The notes beneath the pieces are model-generated. The model did not search any database. It was not told the DNA's origin and worked only from the letters and a program-made list of their open reading frames with translations. From NCBI GenBank assembly GCA_028532985.1, contig JANCIK010000005.1:2238501-2302500 (forward strand): 64,000 nucleotides of DNA. The letters are read 5' to 3'. The translations under genes and the position numbers were made by a program. Below are positions 23,205 through 35,829 of this stretch, in pieces (the stretch's first letter is position 1; every line of letters starts with the position of its first letter). This stretch comes from Stropharia rugosoannulata (lineage: Eukaryota; Basidiomycota; Agaricomycetes; Agaricales; Strophariaceae).

Positions 23205-25645
23205 TCACTTCTGAAACTCTGCTAAAACCTTCAGAGTATTTGAGAACTCGGTTTGAGGAACATCAAATTCTGATCAAATGTTATAATCATTATAAAGCTG
23301 TCAATTCACCGAATCTAAACGGAAATGTGAATGTGACTGACTGTCTGGTATCATCGTCACCGCATTGTTGAGAAGCTGCATAACCTGTGGATTCTTATTG
23401 TTATACCTCGACCACCCCTCTTCTCCATCCATAAGTAATATGAGACATTCGAGAAGAATACAACGGCGTACGTCCAGGGTCAAGATCACTAACGAAGTTA
23501 ATGTAAAAGTCGCGCATCTGCAATGCAAGATTTTCTTCGTCATCAGGCAGTGGTGGCAGGCCAAATAGTAGCTGGAGTTCTGCTTGATGAGCAACTGATG
23601 ACCGTCTATAGGTAAGCAATTATATTGATCTTCTCAATGAAATGCCGGCTGACCTCCTAAAGTAATATTATTTCCGGCTACAAACTCTCTGAAATAATAT
23701 GCGAACATCGGTTGTAGGGATGAGCCGCTCTGGAAAAAGATTCTGCGAGCTGAAAGGAACATCTGTTCGGTATACCATGCTTCTCCTCTGTCAAAAAGCG
23801 AGTCGCCAGTGTTGAACGGGGCCCCAAGCGCCGAGTCATTGGCTGGGAAGAAGTCCAAGAACTTATCAATGACATCAGACGTTAGCGTGCTGCTATCGAC
23901 AACGGTATGATCTATAAAGTTGATAAGCGCGTGCGTCTCCGCGTCGCCGGATAAACCTAGGTTCAGCAGAGTGGTGCTAAACATTGTCCCTTCATTGACC
24001 TTGTCAAAATATTAGTTCTTTTTGGAAACCACAGAGAGATTAGTCACGAGTTACATTAGTTCCACCCAAGTAAGGGAGCCGCAGAAATTCGCCTCTTCTG
24101 ATCTTTTCAGAGGCCCTTTCGGTTGCAAAACTTCCAGTTGGCCCTATTGCAGGTTGCCAGAACTCATGATTCAGTGTTGCAGTTACCAGTGCATTACTAA
24201 TGCCCAAAAGTGTCTACGAACCAATTTGTCACCTTAGTTCGCCTTCAAGGTTTCTCGATATACACATACCTCATAAGGAAGTTCTTGCAGACATGACAGT
24301 GCCCCCCGTCCAGCTGTGCAATTTGTAGCATCAAGAAGGCGTGCAAATGGTTTGCCAGGTTCATCGAAAACGCTTGCACCTGGAGAAGTTTTGCTAAGGT
24401 GTCAAATTAGCGTCAAAGTAAACAAAAGGCCAAAAGCACGGCTGACAATGGTCCTGTTGCAGAATCACCAATTCCCGCACGGAAAAGACTACGGTCATCA
24501 TCCGGATATATGAAATGAGCTTGAACACTCCCGGCCCCGGCGGACTGGTAATGCATTCATAACTTATAACTCTGAAATATTTTTTCAATTACCTGACCAC
24601 CTATGGTGACCTTTTTGCGGTGACCATTACTATAGCGCCACTCTGCCAGCTATGGCGTTCTGCGTACTCACCTTCGAGGGATCCCCGCCAAAAGCTGCAA
24701 TATTTTCTTTGATAAATTTAAGTCCTAGTCGTTGGTCAAGAATTCCAGAATTAAGGTCCGCAGGCTGCATGCTAGCGCTTGCTAGCTAAATTCAAGTAAA
24801 TACGTTAGTTTATGCATCACAGTGAAAAGAAGAGATTCAGAGAAGCATACAAATCCGAATGTGTTCAATCTGTAGCTTCTATTTGTAGATTCAGTGTTAG
24901 CCGTATATGTGGTCATCTATTGCAAGAACGGCTCACGTCGACACAAAGATTATCGGTTTTCCAATAGCTGTGCTGCGCTGTATTATTTCTGTGTTAATAC
25001 CTCTATGAGTACAGTACAGACTTGAGATGATTTCACGCTCACTTGTGGGATCATACAAAGGGTTCGAAGCCGCGCTAGGGCCGTAAGTACTTTCAAAAGG
25101 TTTAGCTCTTTGAGTTTCACGCACTTGATGGCGAAAGCACTTCCCTACATTAAATTGTTTAGCTACTCCTTCACACTTAGACGACTCTTGACTTACATGC
25201 ATCCAAAACAAGATAGGTAGACTTGCATTTGGCTGTAGCCCTTCGGGTCGCCATATCTAAGGGCATATTATCAGTCCACTTGTCGGGAATCTATAGGTGA
25301 TCAGGGAGAAAAGACATTGAGGTGCAAACAATCTTCTCCAATCGGAGCTCCGAGATCAATCGTAGTGACTGGCTGTGGGCAGGCGTTACCGAAGGCCGTT
25401 GCATTTTTTATAGCGTTAGACCGTTCAGTAACAGGTACGGGCGCTTTGAACCTGAGTTTTCCGACTGGTGGCTGAGCAAAGGGTATTCCAAGAAATTTGT
25501 CTGTAATTCCGGGTGTCGAAACACCTCGGAATACGCCTGAAGGCAACGCTATGTCGACGAATCCAGGAGGTGTTAACTCTCCTAGGACGGGCTGTGCCAC
25601 AATAAAGAGTAAAAGGATGTAGTACAAGAGTGATATGCAACTCAT
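23205..25645 (-). CDS. Secreted type-B carboxylesterase/lipase, copy 1 (inverted copy)
   Basis: The start at 25645 gives a signal peptide (MSCISLLYYILLLFIVAQPVLG). The esterase N-terminus follows: [43 protein letters not shown] and [12 protein letters not shown]. Later exons give [49 protein letters not shown] and LFRAGIGDSATGPL. The nucleophile Ser is the first codon after an intron (elbow GQ|SAG). The last exons give [44 protein letters not shown], then VAHQAELQLLFG (catalytic His), [16 protein letters not shown], and a short last exon TEFSNTLKVLAEFQK. Stop at 23205-23207. Family enzymes hydrolyse carboxylic esters outside the cell. About a dozen introns. It is closest to copy 4. The usual Trp before GQSAG is Gly here. 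Exon ends approximate. Confidence 0.87.
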
Positions 25646-26644
25646 ATTGCAAGGGGGGAGAATATGCTATCCCAGTTGGCCGTCAATTCATATGCGATGA
25701 GATGAGTATTTCTGGTTTCTCTTCCACGCATACAGGAGTGACATGAGCATTGCGTTTTTCGAGTTCAACAAATTGGTGCCTTATGTTCGATGCATATGGA
25801 TATGTGGAGTGTATTATTAGCTGTAGACTGAAAAATAAGAGAACCAGAATACCGAGATGACATTCATTTAATGAAAAGTCGCAAATATAGCCGATTGAGT
25901 CTCACAGCAGTACTACCGTCGAGGGGTAGATTAATGTATCAAGAACGAATGAAATCAAATACGAACCTGGAAGAATACAGCATCAGAGCTTCACTACTAG
26001 TAGGCCGCATAGAAGCTCCAGCTTGCTTATGTCCGACCTAAAGGTGTAAAGTAGTATATACTCTGAGATTCGCTGCATGAATTTTTACAGGGTGTCAGGA
26101 ACAGCACGTCAGTGCACCATGCCGTCGCTCTGTCGAAGCGTTGATTCTGTATTCATCGATTGGACATGCTGAGAAATTTGTGAAAGATATAGATTTCTTG
26201 GAGGTGGTACTAAAAGATACCATTCCAATTGCTAAGGCTTCCCGAAGCATGACTTATTTGAAGAATCCATGAACATTTTATCCGCAGAGATGTTCATATG
26301 CGTTTCACTAGAGTTTATTATGGTCGTAGTAACCCGGATCCACATCTGCAAGGACTTGACTAAAATTTGTTCAGTCAACAACTGTCTAGTGGTGGAAGAG
26401 ATTTGGCATACATACCAAATAGCAGACTCGTTCGATTGTCATCTCTTTATTTAGCCTGTGAAAGCCCATCTGGCATCAACTCTGACATCCCCAAAGTCCT
26501 TTCAAGATCCGGACATCAACGAGATTGCGAATTTCTCTATTGCTTGGACGCGCAATTCAGGCCTTAGACGCAATGTCAATATTCAGTTCTCATCCAAAAT
26601 ACTAATCAATATTGAGCCGTAAGCTAAGGAAGTACATATACCAA
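25646..26644. other. Intergenic region, no gene seen
   Basis: One kilobase of AT-rich sequence with only short frames. It must contain the promoter of esterase copy 1 (right to left) and the 3' UTR of the secreted low-complexity protein. Confidence 0.55.
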
Positions 26645-27930
26645 CTAATCGAGCTGATCGAACACGTACTCGCGAGCGAAGAGAGATTCTCCCTCAAGCT
26701 CGCGACGGTGATGGCGGTGGTGCCGCATCTTCTCAAGGAAAGACGCCTCCGTGCATTGAGGTGGGGCGGCAGTTGTAATGTAAGTCACGTGGACAGTTCC
26801 TTTGTGTGTCGTAGAGGTAGTAGACACCTTCAGGTTAGACTGAGTCGATGACGGCGCCGGTGTGATATGGGCAGAAGACGCCGTTGAACTGCTGGTCGTA
26901 GAAGAATGGGTGGGCGTAGCATAGGCGTTGTTATAATGGGGGTACGCGCCATACTCGCCGTAGGGCCTCTCCTGGTTACGGTCCTGACGGTACACTTCAC
27001 GGTCTTGACCATACATTTCCCGATGATGAGAGTAAGGACCACGCTCTCCATCAACATCACGGTAACGATCGTATGATGCACCGTCCTGGCCGTGACCGTA
27101 TGCATGACGGCCACCATACATACCATTACCAGATTGACGATCGAGCTCGCTGTTATACCCATTGGAATCGAAGCGCCTGGACGCATCGTAAGAGTTGGAA
27201 CGGTCATACGCGCCCTCGTCAGCATAATAACCGTGATGGTGGTGGTGACCGCTGTTGTAGTAGTCATTACTGCCCAGGTTGGGAGTTGGGGTAGGAGAGG
27301 GCGAGGTACTTGTGCCAGTAGATGAACCATGCTGAGTGCTTGAGCTTGAAGTATGAGTAGAAGATGAAGATGAATGGGTAGAAGTTGAATGAGTCGAAGT
27401 TGAGGTCGAAGTAGGCTTATCATCTTGGCAATGACGATGGAAAATGCCATGGCAGTGACGATGTTTATGTTTCTCCTTCTCGGCCTCCTTTTCCTTCTTC
27501 TTTTTCTCCTCTGCTTCCTTCTTCTGATCCTTCTTTTTCTTCTCCTGGTCCTCTTTCTCCCTCTTTTCCTTTTCCTTCTTTTCCTTCTCGGCCTGACGTC
27601 TCTTCACCTCATCCTCCCCGAAGCAAGGAGTGGCCTTAGGGATATACGTCGAATGCGTCGTGGTGGTTGCTAATGAGGATTTATCATCGCGTATGTACAC
27701 AAGTGCGTCTTGAATATCGCGCGCGTCGAGATGCCCAAGTTCACGAACATCGACATTCGCCAAATCAGCGAGATATTGTCTAGCTTCAATCTCGGACATA
27801 TAGCTACGTTCATCATAAGTTACCATTGTACTAACATGGAAGAAAAGACGTACTTGGAGGGGGTGGCTACACCAGAAGCGACGTTCATGGCGACTACAGC
27901 GAAGGCAACAGCGGATACAGCGCGAACCAT
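26645..27930 (-). CDS. Secreted low-complexity protein: Lys/Glu helix, Ser/Thr-rich and His/Tyr/Gly-rich regions
   Basis: Exon 1 (27854-27930) encodes a signal peptide, MVRAVSAVAFAVVAMNVASG. After a 50-nt intron, exon 2 (26645-27803) completes 411 residues. In order: a short ordered part (EIEARQYLADLANVDVRELG, LDARDIQDAL), a charged Lys/Glu segment predicted as a long single helix (about residues 90-140), a His/Cys patch (HKHRHCHGIFHRHCQDD), a Ser/Thr-His tract likely O-glycosylated, an HHHHHGYY-type His run, and Tyr/Gly/Asp/Arg repeats of the YGQDREVYRQDR kind. The tail ends HRRELEGESLFAREYVFDQLD. ARDL/ARDI-type motifs near the ends recall other basidiomycete secreted proteins. Function unknown; a cell-wall or metal-binding structural role is a guess. 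The internal frame stays open over 1.1 kb, which supports coding. Confidence 0.8.
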
Positions 27931-28988
27931 GTTGTTTTATGAAAAAGAGGGTAAGTTATAGAGGTATAGAAGTATTGGAGAGGTTTTTTTGATAAGGAAC
28001 TAAGTGACCTGCACGAAGTTGGGAGTTGGGGTGAGCACAGCTGGGGATCAAAAAAGCCTTCATCCTAGCTTTATAGTGTCAGGAACTTGGAAGGGCGTCG
28101 GTTGCTAAGCGCCCCTCCAGGATGATGATCCGATATCCGATTTTGATGGATATCAACCTACATCAACCATACAATGTCCAAATGATACCAAAAAAGGTCT
28201 AGAAAAATGCGCTGCTCATCAAAATGACTATGTTGGTTCTGTAGACGTTGCATGCACTTACTATAATCCTTCATCCGTTGAGGTTTTTGGATCAGGTGTT
28301 ATGAATAGTAATATATCTAGAAAGAAGGTTACTTTGAGGTTACTGATGACAGCAAGAACCGGCATAGAGAAAACAAACGACGTGCATCAAATGTTTTGTT
28401 GCTCTCAGATCCGCTTATCTCGTACACACATGCATAAAACTCAGAGTAAAGGAAGTCGGAGTTCTCAGGAGTTCTGGCAGCGGCAGCCAAAAAGCGGAAC
28501 AGAAGCCAACAATCTGGACGGCAGACTCTTACGACACCAACATTACAAGTGTCTTCCACAGCAGAAATACATGGGCGCACATCTAAAACACGATGCAAAA
28601 TGATCAATAGCACTTGTAGAGTTGTAGTCGTAGGGAAGTACTTATATAAGTTGTAACCGAGAGTTGAAGTTGGTTGCAACCTTTTTTAAAAAAAAGCTGT
28701 GCAGTCCAATTTGGCGCTCTATACTTGCTCTACACCGCATTTCATCACGGTGCCAACGCTTGCCAAAGGTAGCGTGAGGACACAGGCTCACCGTATGGGT
28801 CCCAGTGATAGAGGCAGTGTACTAAAATGAAAATATCCGGTTGTAGTGGTACCGCTGTGATGCCCACCGAGTTGGCCGAATCCATAGTTCCGACTCAACG
28901 AGAGCATTGTCGCAGCTCAGATACCTATGACAGTGAACAGGTGCGGTGATATGATTATAGGGGTATAGCGATACAAAATAGTAGGATG
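27931..28988. other. Intergenic region, no gene seen
   Basis: Upstream of the secreted protein gene and downstream of VPS39. Two overlapping frames near 28300-28680 have no motif and no link to other exons. Otherwise nothing recognisable. Confidence 0.55.
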
Positions 28989-31900
28989 TCACCGCAACAG
29001 CTCTTGCAAACGGCGCGCAAACGGTTCACGACACTGATAATGTGTAACTTCGCCCCTGGAGCAAACTATGAGACTAGTTATGAGCAAGCAAAAAAAATGT
29101 ACCTAGGGGCATGTACCGCAACAACGCTGTTGCCGAGCCGCTTATGACACTGAGGACATCTAAAAAAATTGCTCAGGTAACGAATACAAGAAATTTGCAC
29201 CGGAACTCACATCCGACTGTCGGAAACCTTGACTCTCCTGGACTGTAGACTCATTAACCGCCTCGCGAGCTGATCATTCCTGGCCTTGCTGATCTGCCTC
29301 ACAACCTGCGTATCGAAAACAGGCACTCGCAGACCTTCAATCAAGAAGGTGCGGATGTCTTGCGTGGTGACGAGAGGGGGTAACAACTGCAGCGTCTCGA
29401 CGGAGTCTAAGCGAGGGCTTTGGCGACTGATAAGGTCGAGGGCGGGTTGCAGGAAATCAACGGATAGCTTGACTGTTGGTCTAAGGTATATACGCAACAA
29501 CATCAAGAACACGTTGCTGGTTTCTGTCCCTACTTTGTAGACTTGCTTGCAGTATCTAGCGGGCAGGTATGATTAGGTAATACTTTTTAGAGGTTGCAAA
29601 AAGCAAGCACACACTCTTCTGCTTTCTTGAAGTCTTGAAGACGGTAAACATATGTCTCGAGGGCTTGATCATGTCGACCCAACCTTCCAAGCAAAATGGC
29701 GCGTGCTTCATGGAGATCTGATAGGCACATGAATCAGGAGGCGCTCGTGTGGTCCGATGCATGCCGTACTAACCTGTATGCGACACTCTCCCATAGATGC
29801 GATCAAGACTAAACTTTTCATCCGTGCTAACGAAACTCAGAAGCTTGTGATAGGTTTCTTCCTGTAAAGCTACGCATAATATAAATCAACGCCAAAGCCA
29901 TATTTGCGCAGAAAAATTAGAAAACTTACCAGTATCCCCATGCTTCTTAGCCGAAACCGTCGTACTGAGATACAGCTCGGCCAATCGATCATGGAATGCT
30001 TGCGATTCTTCCTGTCTCTCCTTAATCAGATACTCAAGATACCTAGCGCATAAAGTTGGATCGATTTGTTCTAAATGATCTGCCACTGCTTTGCGCGGTA
30101 ATTCCACATCTTCGGAGGTGAAGATCTAAAAGACAAACAAATGTTCAAATAAGGCGGTACGCTGAGAGCACTGCGAAACTTCCCTCAAAGGCCATATCTC
30201 TGTCGGCATCAAATATCCAACGGGATCCTTTGAAGACCGTCTCCGTGTATTCCGGTCCAAGCTTTTGCAGATACTGGATGGAAGGCGAAAGTTTGTCTTC
30301 TATGTCGTCGACATTAATACTCAGTCTAAGAGAAGTTAATTAAACAAATAAAATATCTTATAAAGGAAACTCACTCTTTCAACAAATCCAATGCTTTTGA
30401 ATGCATCTTCTTACTGTTGTAAAGATCACGCAGCTCCGCGTATTTCTGTAAATTAAGAAAGAGAGGAATTCAGCCTCTCCCCAATCGGGCAATACTATTC
30501 AGTGTACCTTGCGACTTCTCAAGTCTTCCTCCACCTCCGTAACCTCACACCAATTGGGTATACGGCATAGCGATCCCAACAAAATAGGCCTGATTATTAA
30601 AAATGATTTGTATAGAGCTGTGTCCACAATCTGAGCGAAGCGCAGCAGCTGTTCAGGTGTTAGTGCAGAAAGAGGCGCATTGGGCAGTGTAAAAAGTTCT
30701 TCGACCGTTGCCTCAGACAAAGGCGATGCAAGATGAGATTGGCTTTCAGGGGTGATTCCAATAGCTTTAAGTGCCGCGTAAAGCTTTGGTCGACGATCCG
30801 AGAGGTATCGGACTAGCGTCTCAATGGATTGATTTAGCTCACCTGCATAAATGACGAATGAAGCAAGTTCAGATGGACTCTTACGAGAAACAAAACGCAC
30901 CATGAATGCCCTTTTGCCTTGAACTTATAGATACTGTATCGTCATCCTTAGCAGTAGCTGCACTGGTACCGGCAAACATCGCCAACCCCGCCTTCCGCAG
31001 CTTACCGCCAACGGATCCGGTTCCCGAACCCATTTGATCTAAGATCTCCGCGGCTGATTTCTCATGTGAGGCCTGCGCAGAGCCTGCAGAATGGGTTGAA
31101 GCGCGATCGTCTTCTATGGATGCAGGCCCGCCGTACAGAGGTATCCAGCCTTCCTGAGGAACAGAAAGTCTACCGGCAACAGCTTCAGGGTATAGCGCAA
31201 CGACTTTGGCTGGGTTGAAGTCCAGCTCAATGAATGCGTCGATTGCCTGGTCATACTTCGACAAGCGAAAATCAGATACGGCGTTCAGAGCACGTATTCT
31301 TGTTCTTCGTTGATCCTGTCTATACGTCAGAGATGGCAAGCGCAAGTCTCAGATTATATACCTTGTCGGGAAGAGCAGAATCGTCAACAATGTCCAACAG
31401 TGAGAGTGCATCCAGGTACTTTCCAACAAGAACGAGTTCGTCCAATTGTTCAGCCCATGATCGCATGGTAATGGACCATATCTTGCTGCCTTCATTGGCT
31501 AATACTGTCTTATCAGTGGGTGTCGTGATAAAGTATAACGGTGATTTATTTGAATTCGTTGGTGTCATGAATCGTATGAGAGCATTTTGCACTACGGTAG
31601 GTTCTGTCGTAGAGTTGAAAGGGAAGGGTAGTTTCTGCATGACTTGAGAAGACAGCATGGACTGTATTTGAAGCACGGAAGTGGGGATATACGAGGCAGT
31701 CGAATTCGACGATGCATCCGGTTGCAGTGTTTGGACAGTACCTGGAGGCAATACAGAACATATGTATGGCTTAACATACGCTAGAGAACAAGTAAGCTTG
31801 TGCACATAGAGCCAGATGACCCCTTACACATTTCTTCCAGAGGAGCAGGCCAATCAATGGGAGTAGGTCTGGATAATCTGCCATCGGGACCAACAAAGAA

Positions 31901-32926
31901 GCCCTGGCCTGAGAGCAAGTTAATATTTTATAATACGCTCCAGAACAACTCTGACCATCTTTCGCGATGAGAACTTCAGTTTCAGATATCTTGATTACTG
32001 CGGGCTTTGCTTTCGCCCCTAGACCCAATGTCATGTAGCCCGTGAGTCCCGTTAGAGCATTCATAGCAGTCACTGACCCTGTTACGGGTAAAGGGGTAAC
32101 GATATCCACAGCTGTCATCGTTCGCATTGAGAACATGGCATATTCTGTCGGGGAATATGCGAAACATGCAGTGTCTTGGTCGAGGAAAACTATACTGCGC
32201 GCCGAGTGTGGTAGTGAGGCTTCCTATGTCAATTCTAAGAAGATCCCCAGTCAATGAGATTTCAAATATTTACCTTGACGTCTTGAAGTTCTCCATCTTT
32301 CCATGTATACAAGACAGCCTTCCGACGACAACCTACTAGTAGACGAGTGCGTAGTTCAGGTATAGGCTGAGATCGTTTAGAGTCCACTTCATCAAACGGT
32401 CCTGAGGGTGGAGCGACATGTGCAACCTTTACGTATGAATAAACCGCAAATGAGAAAGCGGCCTTCGCTTTAAGCAGCGGAGTTGGGGGCGACAATGATG
32501 GCAACGGAAACAAGGTGACAGTTCCCTCTGGCGAATAAAGTAAGACGATAAATGGTAATTAAGAACGAAGTTGTCATGCCTGATAGTACGACCAATGAGT
32601 TAACGTCCTTTACAAATCCTAATTGCTCAATAGAACGTCTCGTAAGACCTTTCTTAACTTCGACGAGCTCAGCAGATTTCTTGTTTTCATCATCTGATAT
32701 AGCGGTTAAGGAGTTATCCTAAGGTTGTAGTTTGTATGCGCACTCAAGCCATATATATGTAAATTCCCGGTAGACGTCCCAACATACAGTCGATCCGCTG
32801 AGAGAGCAGAGTTCAGGATAGGCAGACTTGCACATTTCGAGCACTGTACTCACCTAGTATAGCCAATGAATCAAGCTTGTCCTTGAGACCAGATAGCACT
32901 ACTTTCGGAGGAGTGAATGGCGGCAT
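28989..32926 (-). CDS. VPS39: VPS39/Vam6, HOPS tethering subunit
   Basis: Start MPPFTPPKVVLSGLKDKLDS at 32926, the usual opening of fungal Vam6 proteins. The N-terminal citron-homology (CNH) region includes RLLVGCRRKAVLYTWKDGEL (about 32350-32290), the Golgi/vacuole-type blades TLGLGAKAKPAVIKISETEV and a run to about 31300. The clathrin-repeat part follows with YDQAIDAFIELDFNPAKVVA. The Vps39 domain 1 reads YKSFLIIRPILLGSLCRIPN, and the next exon KYAELRDLYNSKKMHSKALD (about 30450-30390). Domain 2 contains VKLSVDFLQPALDLISRQSP. Two last exons encode a zinc-binding tail, CPQCHKRLGNSVVAVHAPR and GEVTHYQCREPFARRLQELL, ending at 28989. As part of HOPS the protein binds the Rab Ypt7 and tethers membranes for vacuole fusion. 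More than ten short introns. Exon ends approximate. Confidence 0.93.
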
Positions 32927-34107
32927 GTTATGATTCTTCTTTGAACTTGATTTTTGAGCTTAATCTTTAGGCCGCAATGCGCATGTCTTCTTATGCTTTA
33001 TATCTCGCTCGCGGCGGAATAGGATTGGTCACAGCGAAGTGAGTACTTGTCCTGATTCCGGAGTTGGCGCCTGCAAAGGTCTGCGGAGATGACAATAGAG
33101 GCAGAAAAGGCCTATGTGACAATCACTTCGAAGTGAGCAGCTCTGTAGAGTAGCAATGATAAGGACGCAACCAGCCAAGAACTGAGCGAAGCGGTTGTTG
33201 GGCGGCGGTAGCCTCGAGCGAGCAGCGTAAGGCGCAGCCGCACGCGTTGTCGGATACACATTAAGTAGAATCACGTGCATGACGCGTTCCATCAGGGAAG
33301 TGATCATGAATACCTCCGACTCAGTTTCAAAGTTTCTTTCCGACTCTCTCAGAACCAGCAACTGACCAGACTCTTATTGACATGAGGGGTCGAACATGAC
33401 ATGTCCAACTCCTCGCTGGCTTGTAATGATGCTGAAGGGTACTCTATCTGGCTTCGACATATATATTGCAGCAAGAATTGTCTTATAGTAGCTGTGGCGG
33501 AAGATTTTGCCCATGCCGTTCTTTCAAAGCATGTTCAGGAGAGGCCCATCGTGTAATCTCTGTTATATCTTCTAATCTTCAGTCTTATGTCCGGACTATA
33601 TTGGCTTTACATCACAATATACCTGCCTCCAAACTGTCTAACATCACTGTTCACACTCCATTTTTTTTTGTCGTGGCTCATCATATTATCGCACTGGTGC
33701 GATACACTTACCACTACTGTTTGACTAGCAAACTACTTCTTCCGAATATCTGAATGTGGCGACAATATCTATGGACACCTGCTGGGCTAATTTTTTATCC
33801 GATATCAAGGCTTTACTCACTTTCAACGTGGCAAACCTACTACTATGGGTTCCTCTACTAGCTCGTAGGCGTTCTCTACAGACTGTTAGCTGATCGAGTC
33901 CTTCCAATTGTTTTTGGCAGCAAGTCACGCTCTTACATGAAGATCCTGAAAGAATTCGATCGATGCTCCTCTCCTGGTATAAAACCCATCCCTTGCTTGC
34001 TTTCTTCCTTTTACATATACCACCACAATTTCGCAAGAAATACATAACTCGCCAAGCAGAATTTCATCTGAGATAGCAACTGCTTATAACATTTTATCGA
34101 ACAAGCT
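32927..34107. other. Divergent intergenic region, no gene seen
   Basis: Separates VPS39 (-) from the orphan acidic gene (+). Frames at 33029-33361 and 33725-34045 are probably chance. A pyrimidine-rich run with a nearby TATAAAA (about 33978-33984) before 34108 may be the promoter of the orphan gene. Confidence 0.5.
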
Positions 34108-35829
34108 ATGATACCTCCCTTTGGGGGTGCACTTCATGGCGGTGGCGGCACCGCCTCCATCTTCAAGCTCGCTATCAGCGCTGGCCTTCTCGCCATGGGC
34201 CTCAACGACAACGTCAACCATGAGGACCAGACCGCCGTTGTCGCTCTTGTGGGGGGTACCACTGGTTTCGCTTCGGCCATTCCAGCCATGGACGCCTTTG
34301 CGCGTAAAATCTTCGCAAGTAGGAAGACCCAATTTCCCGCCAAGATTCCTCGCTCTCAGCGTGTCCGCCCTCATCCTAAGCGTGTCAAGCTCCACACCAT
34401 CTCAGCTAAGTCTGAGCCGAAACTTAAACCTCAGTCTTCGAAGACGGAACGTGTATATATACCCCCGACTAAGACCAGGAATGTGGAAGGTAGTCGAAGT
34501 GCGTTTTACGGTGCGGCGCTGTGTACCATGGTCGGAGTCGGGACTTCTATTGTCATTGGCTGCTCGACCAATGTCAAAGAAAGTACAGACGGTAAGCTGT
34601 GTTTTGCACACCTTTTGTTAATTTCTCACTTTGCTTCCAGGCGACGACGCTCTAGTAAACTCTAAGGACTTCGGTATCGGTAGCGAGAAAGAAGGTATTT
34701 GTATTCTTCCTGACCTGTATGACCTTATAATGACCTTTTCCACTTATGTTCAGAGACATTAGAAAAAGTCAAAGTTACCCACAACACTGGTGACGGATTG
34801 AAGACTCTTCTACATATCCTTTCCTTCCTTCTCACCGTCAAAGACGATACCAACAAAAATTGCAACAAAGAATGTATGTTTTCCATGCCTTCTATTAAGA
34901 TTTACATGACGCTTATAATGCCATTCTTTGGTTTATTAGATTACTCCGCCCGCTCAGTCACGGTGCACAGGCACAATAGCAACTCTATCATAACCCTTTT
35001 GGTTCTGCTTTACTTTTACTCGATTGTCCATGATGCAGCGCATCTGGAAAACTCGGTTTGCGCCATCGATACTACCACCTGGATTTTGGATCTTGCCAAC
35101 ATCGGAGACGCTGCTTCTCAATTACAGGCTTTCCGTACTTTCCCTTACCATTGGGTGGACTACAGCAACACAGAACTGAAAATACCCTTACCTGAGGGGC
35201 TGGTCTATTCTACCGTCATTCCCCTTGCAGATTTCTTGCAAATATTCGGAATGTACCTGTCGCCGACGATGTACAACGACCTATTGGCGCATCTATATTT
35301 CCCCTTCATTGAATATGTCAATGCCCACTTGGTTTCTAGTCAAGCCGTGGATGATCCATTCATCGAGGACGACTATTACATTCTATGGGATCGAAGGAGA
35401 CGAAGTAAATTTGGTCTCCCCAAGAACGAAGACTATGAATGGTCTGACGAGGAAGGTGAATGGTACGGAGACGACGACGAATGGTACGAAGACGAGGATG
35501 AAGACCTTGCCGAGGACATCTCTATGGAAGGCAACGATGTCGTTGAAGGTCTCCTGTCGGACGTCATCGAAGAGGCTGTCGAGGAGGGCGAACAACAGCA
35601 ACTTGCCATCACGGACGATCTCACTAAGGATTCGATGGCCTCAGTATCCACTTCTCGTCGTCTTTCTATCATTGCCCTTGAGGAGCAAATGGATGAAGTT
35701 ATCTCGGTACGTCTTATTGTATGCCTCCTTCGACGTGATTAACACGTTGTATAGAACTCTTCTCCTTTGTCCGTGCTGTCGGTCGCTGGCGAAGTTGTAA
35801 ACGTTAGCTCAGCTCCTGAAGATTATTGA
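34108..35829 (+). CDS. Orphan protein with acidic tract, no recognised domain
   Basis: Five exons, 34108-34591, 34641-34694, 34754-34873, 34940-35706 and 35755-35829, join in frame to 499 residues. All introns are GT-AG and 48-66 nt. The start MIPPFGGALHGGGGTASIFK is followed by possible hydrophobic stretches (FKLAISAGLLAMGL, SAFYGAALCTMVGVGTSIVI) and a basic linker (RSQRVRPHPKRVKLH). The middle is well mixed, with TTWILDLANIGDAASQLQAF and IPLADFLQIFGMYLSP. The end holds a striking acidic aromatic stretch (about residues 380-430, GEWYGDDDEWYEDEDEDLAE). I do not recognise a family. Open frame of 767 nt in exon 4 and clean phase across all junctions support a real gene. Membrane or cytosolic location cannot be decided from this. 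Confidence 0.7.

Noticed and set aside
33029..33361. 110-residue minus-strand frame upstream of VPS39
   Set aside because: No motif and no splice partners, and it lies in the divergent promoter interval; judged to be chance.
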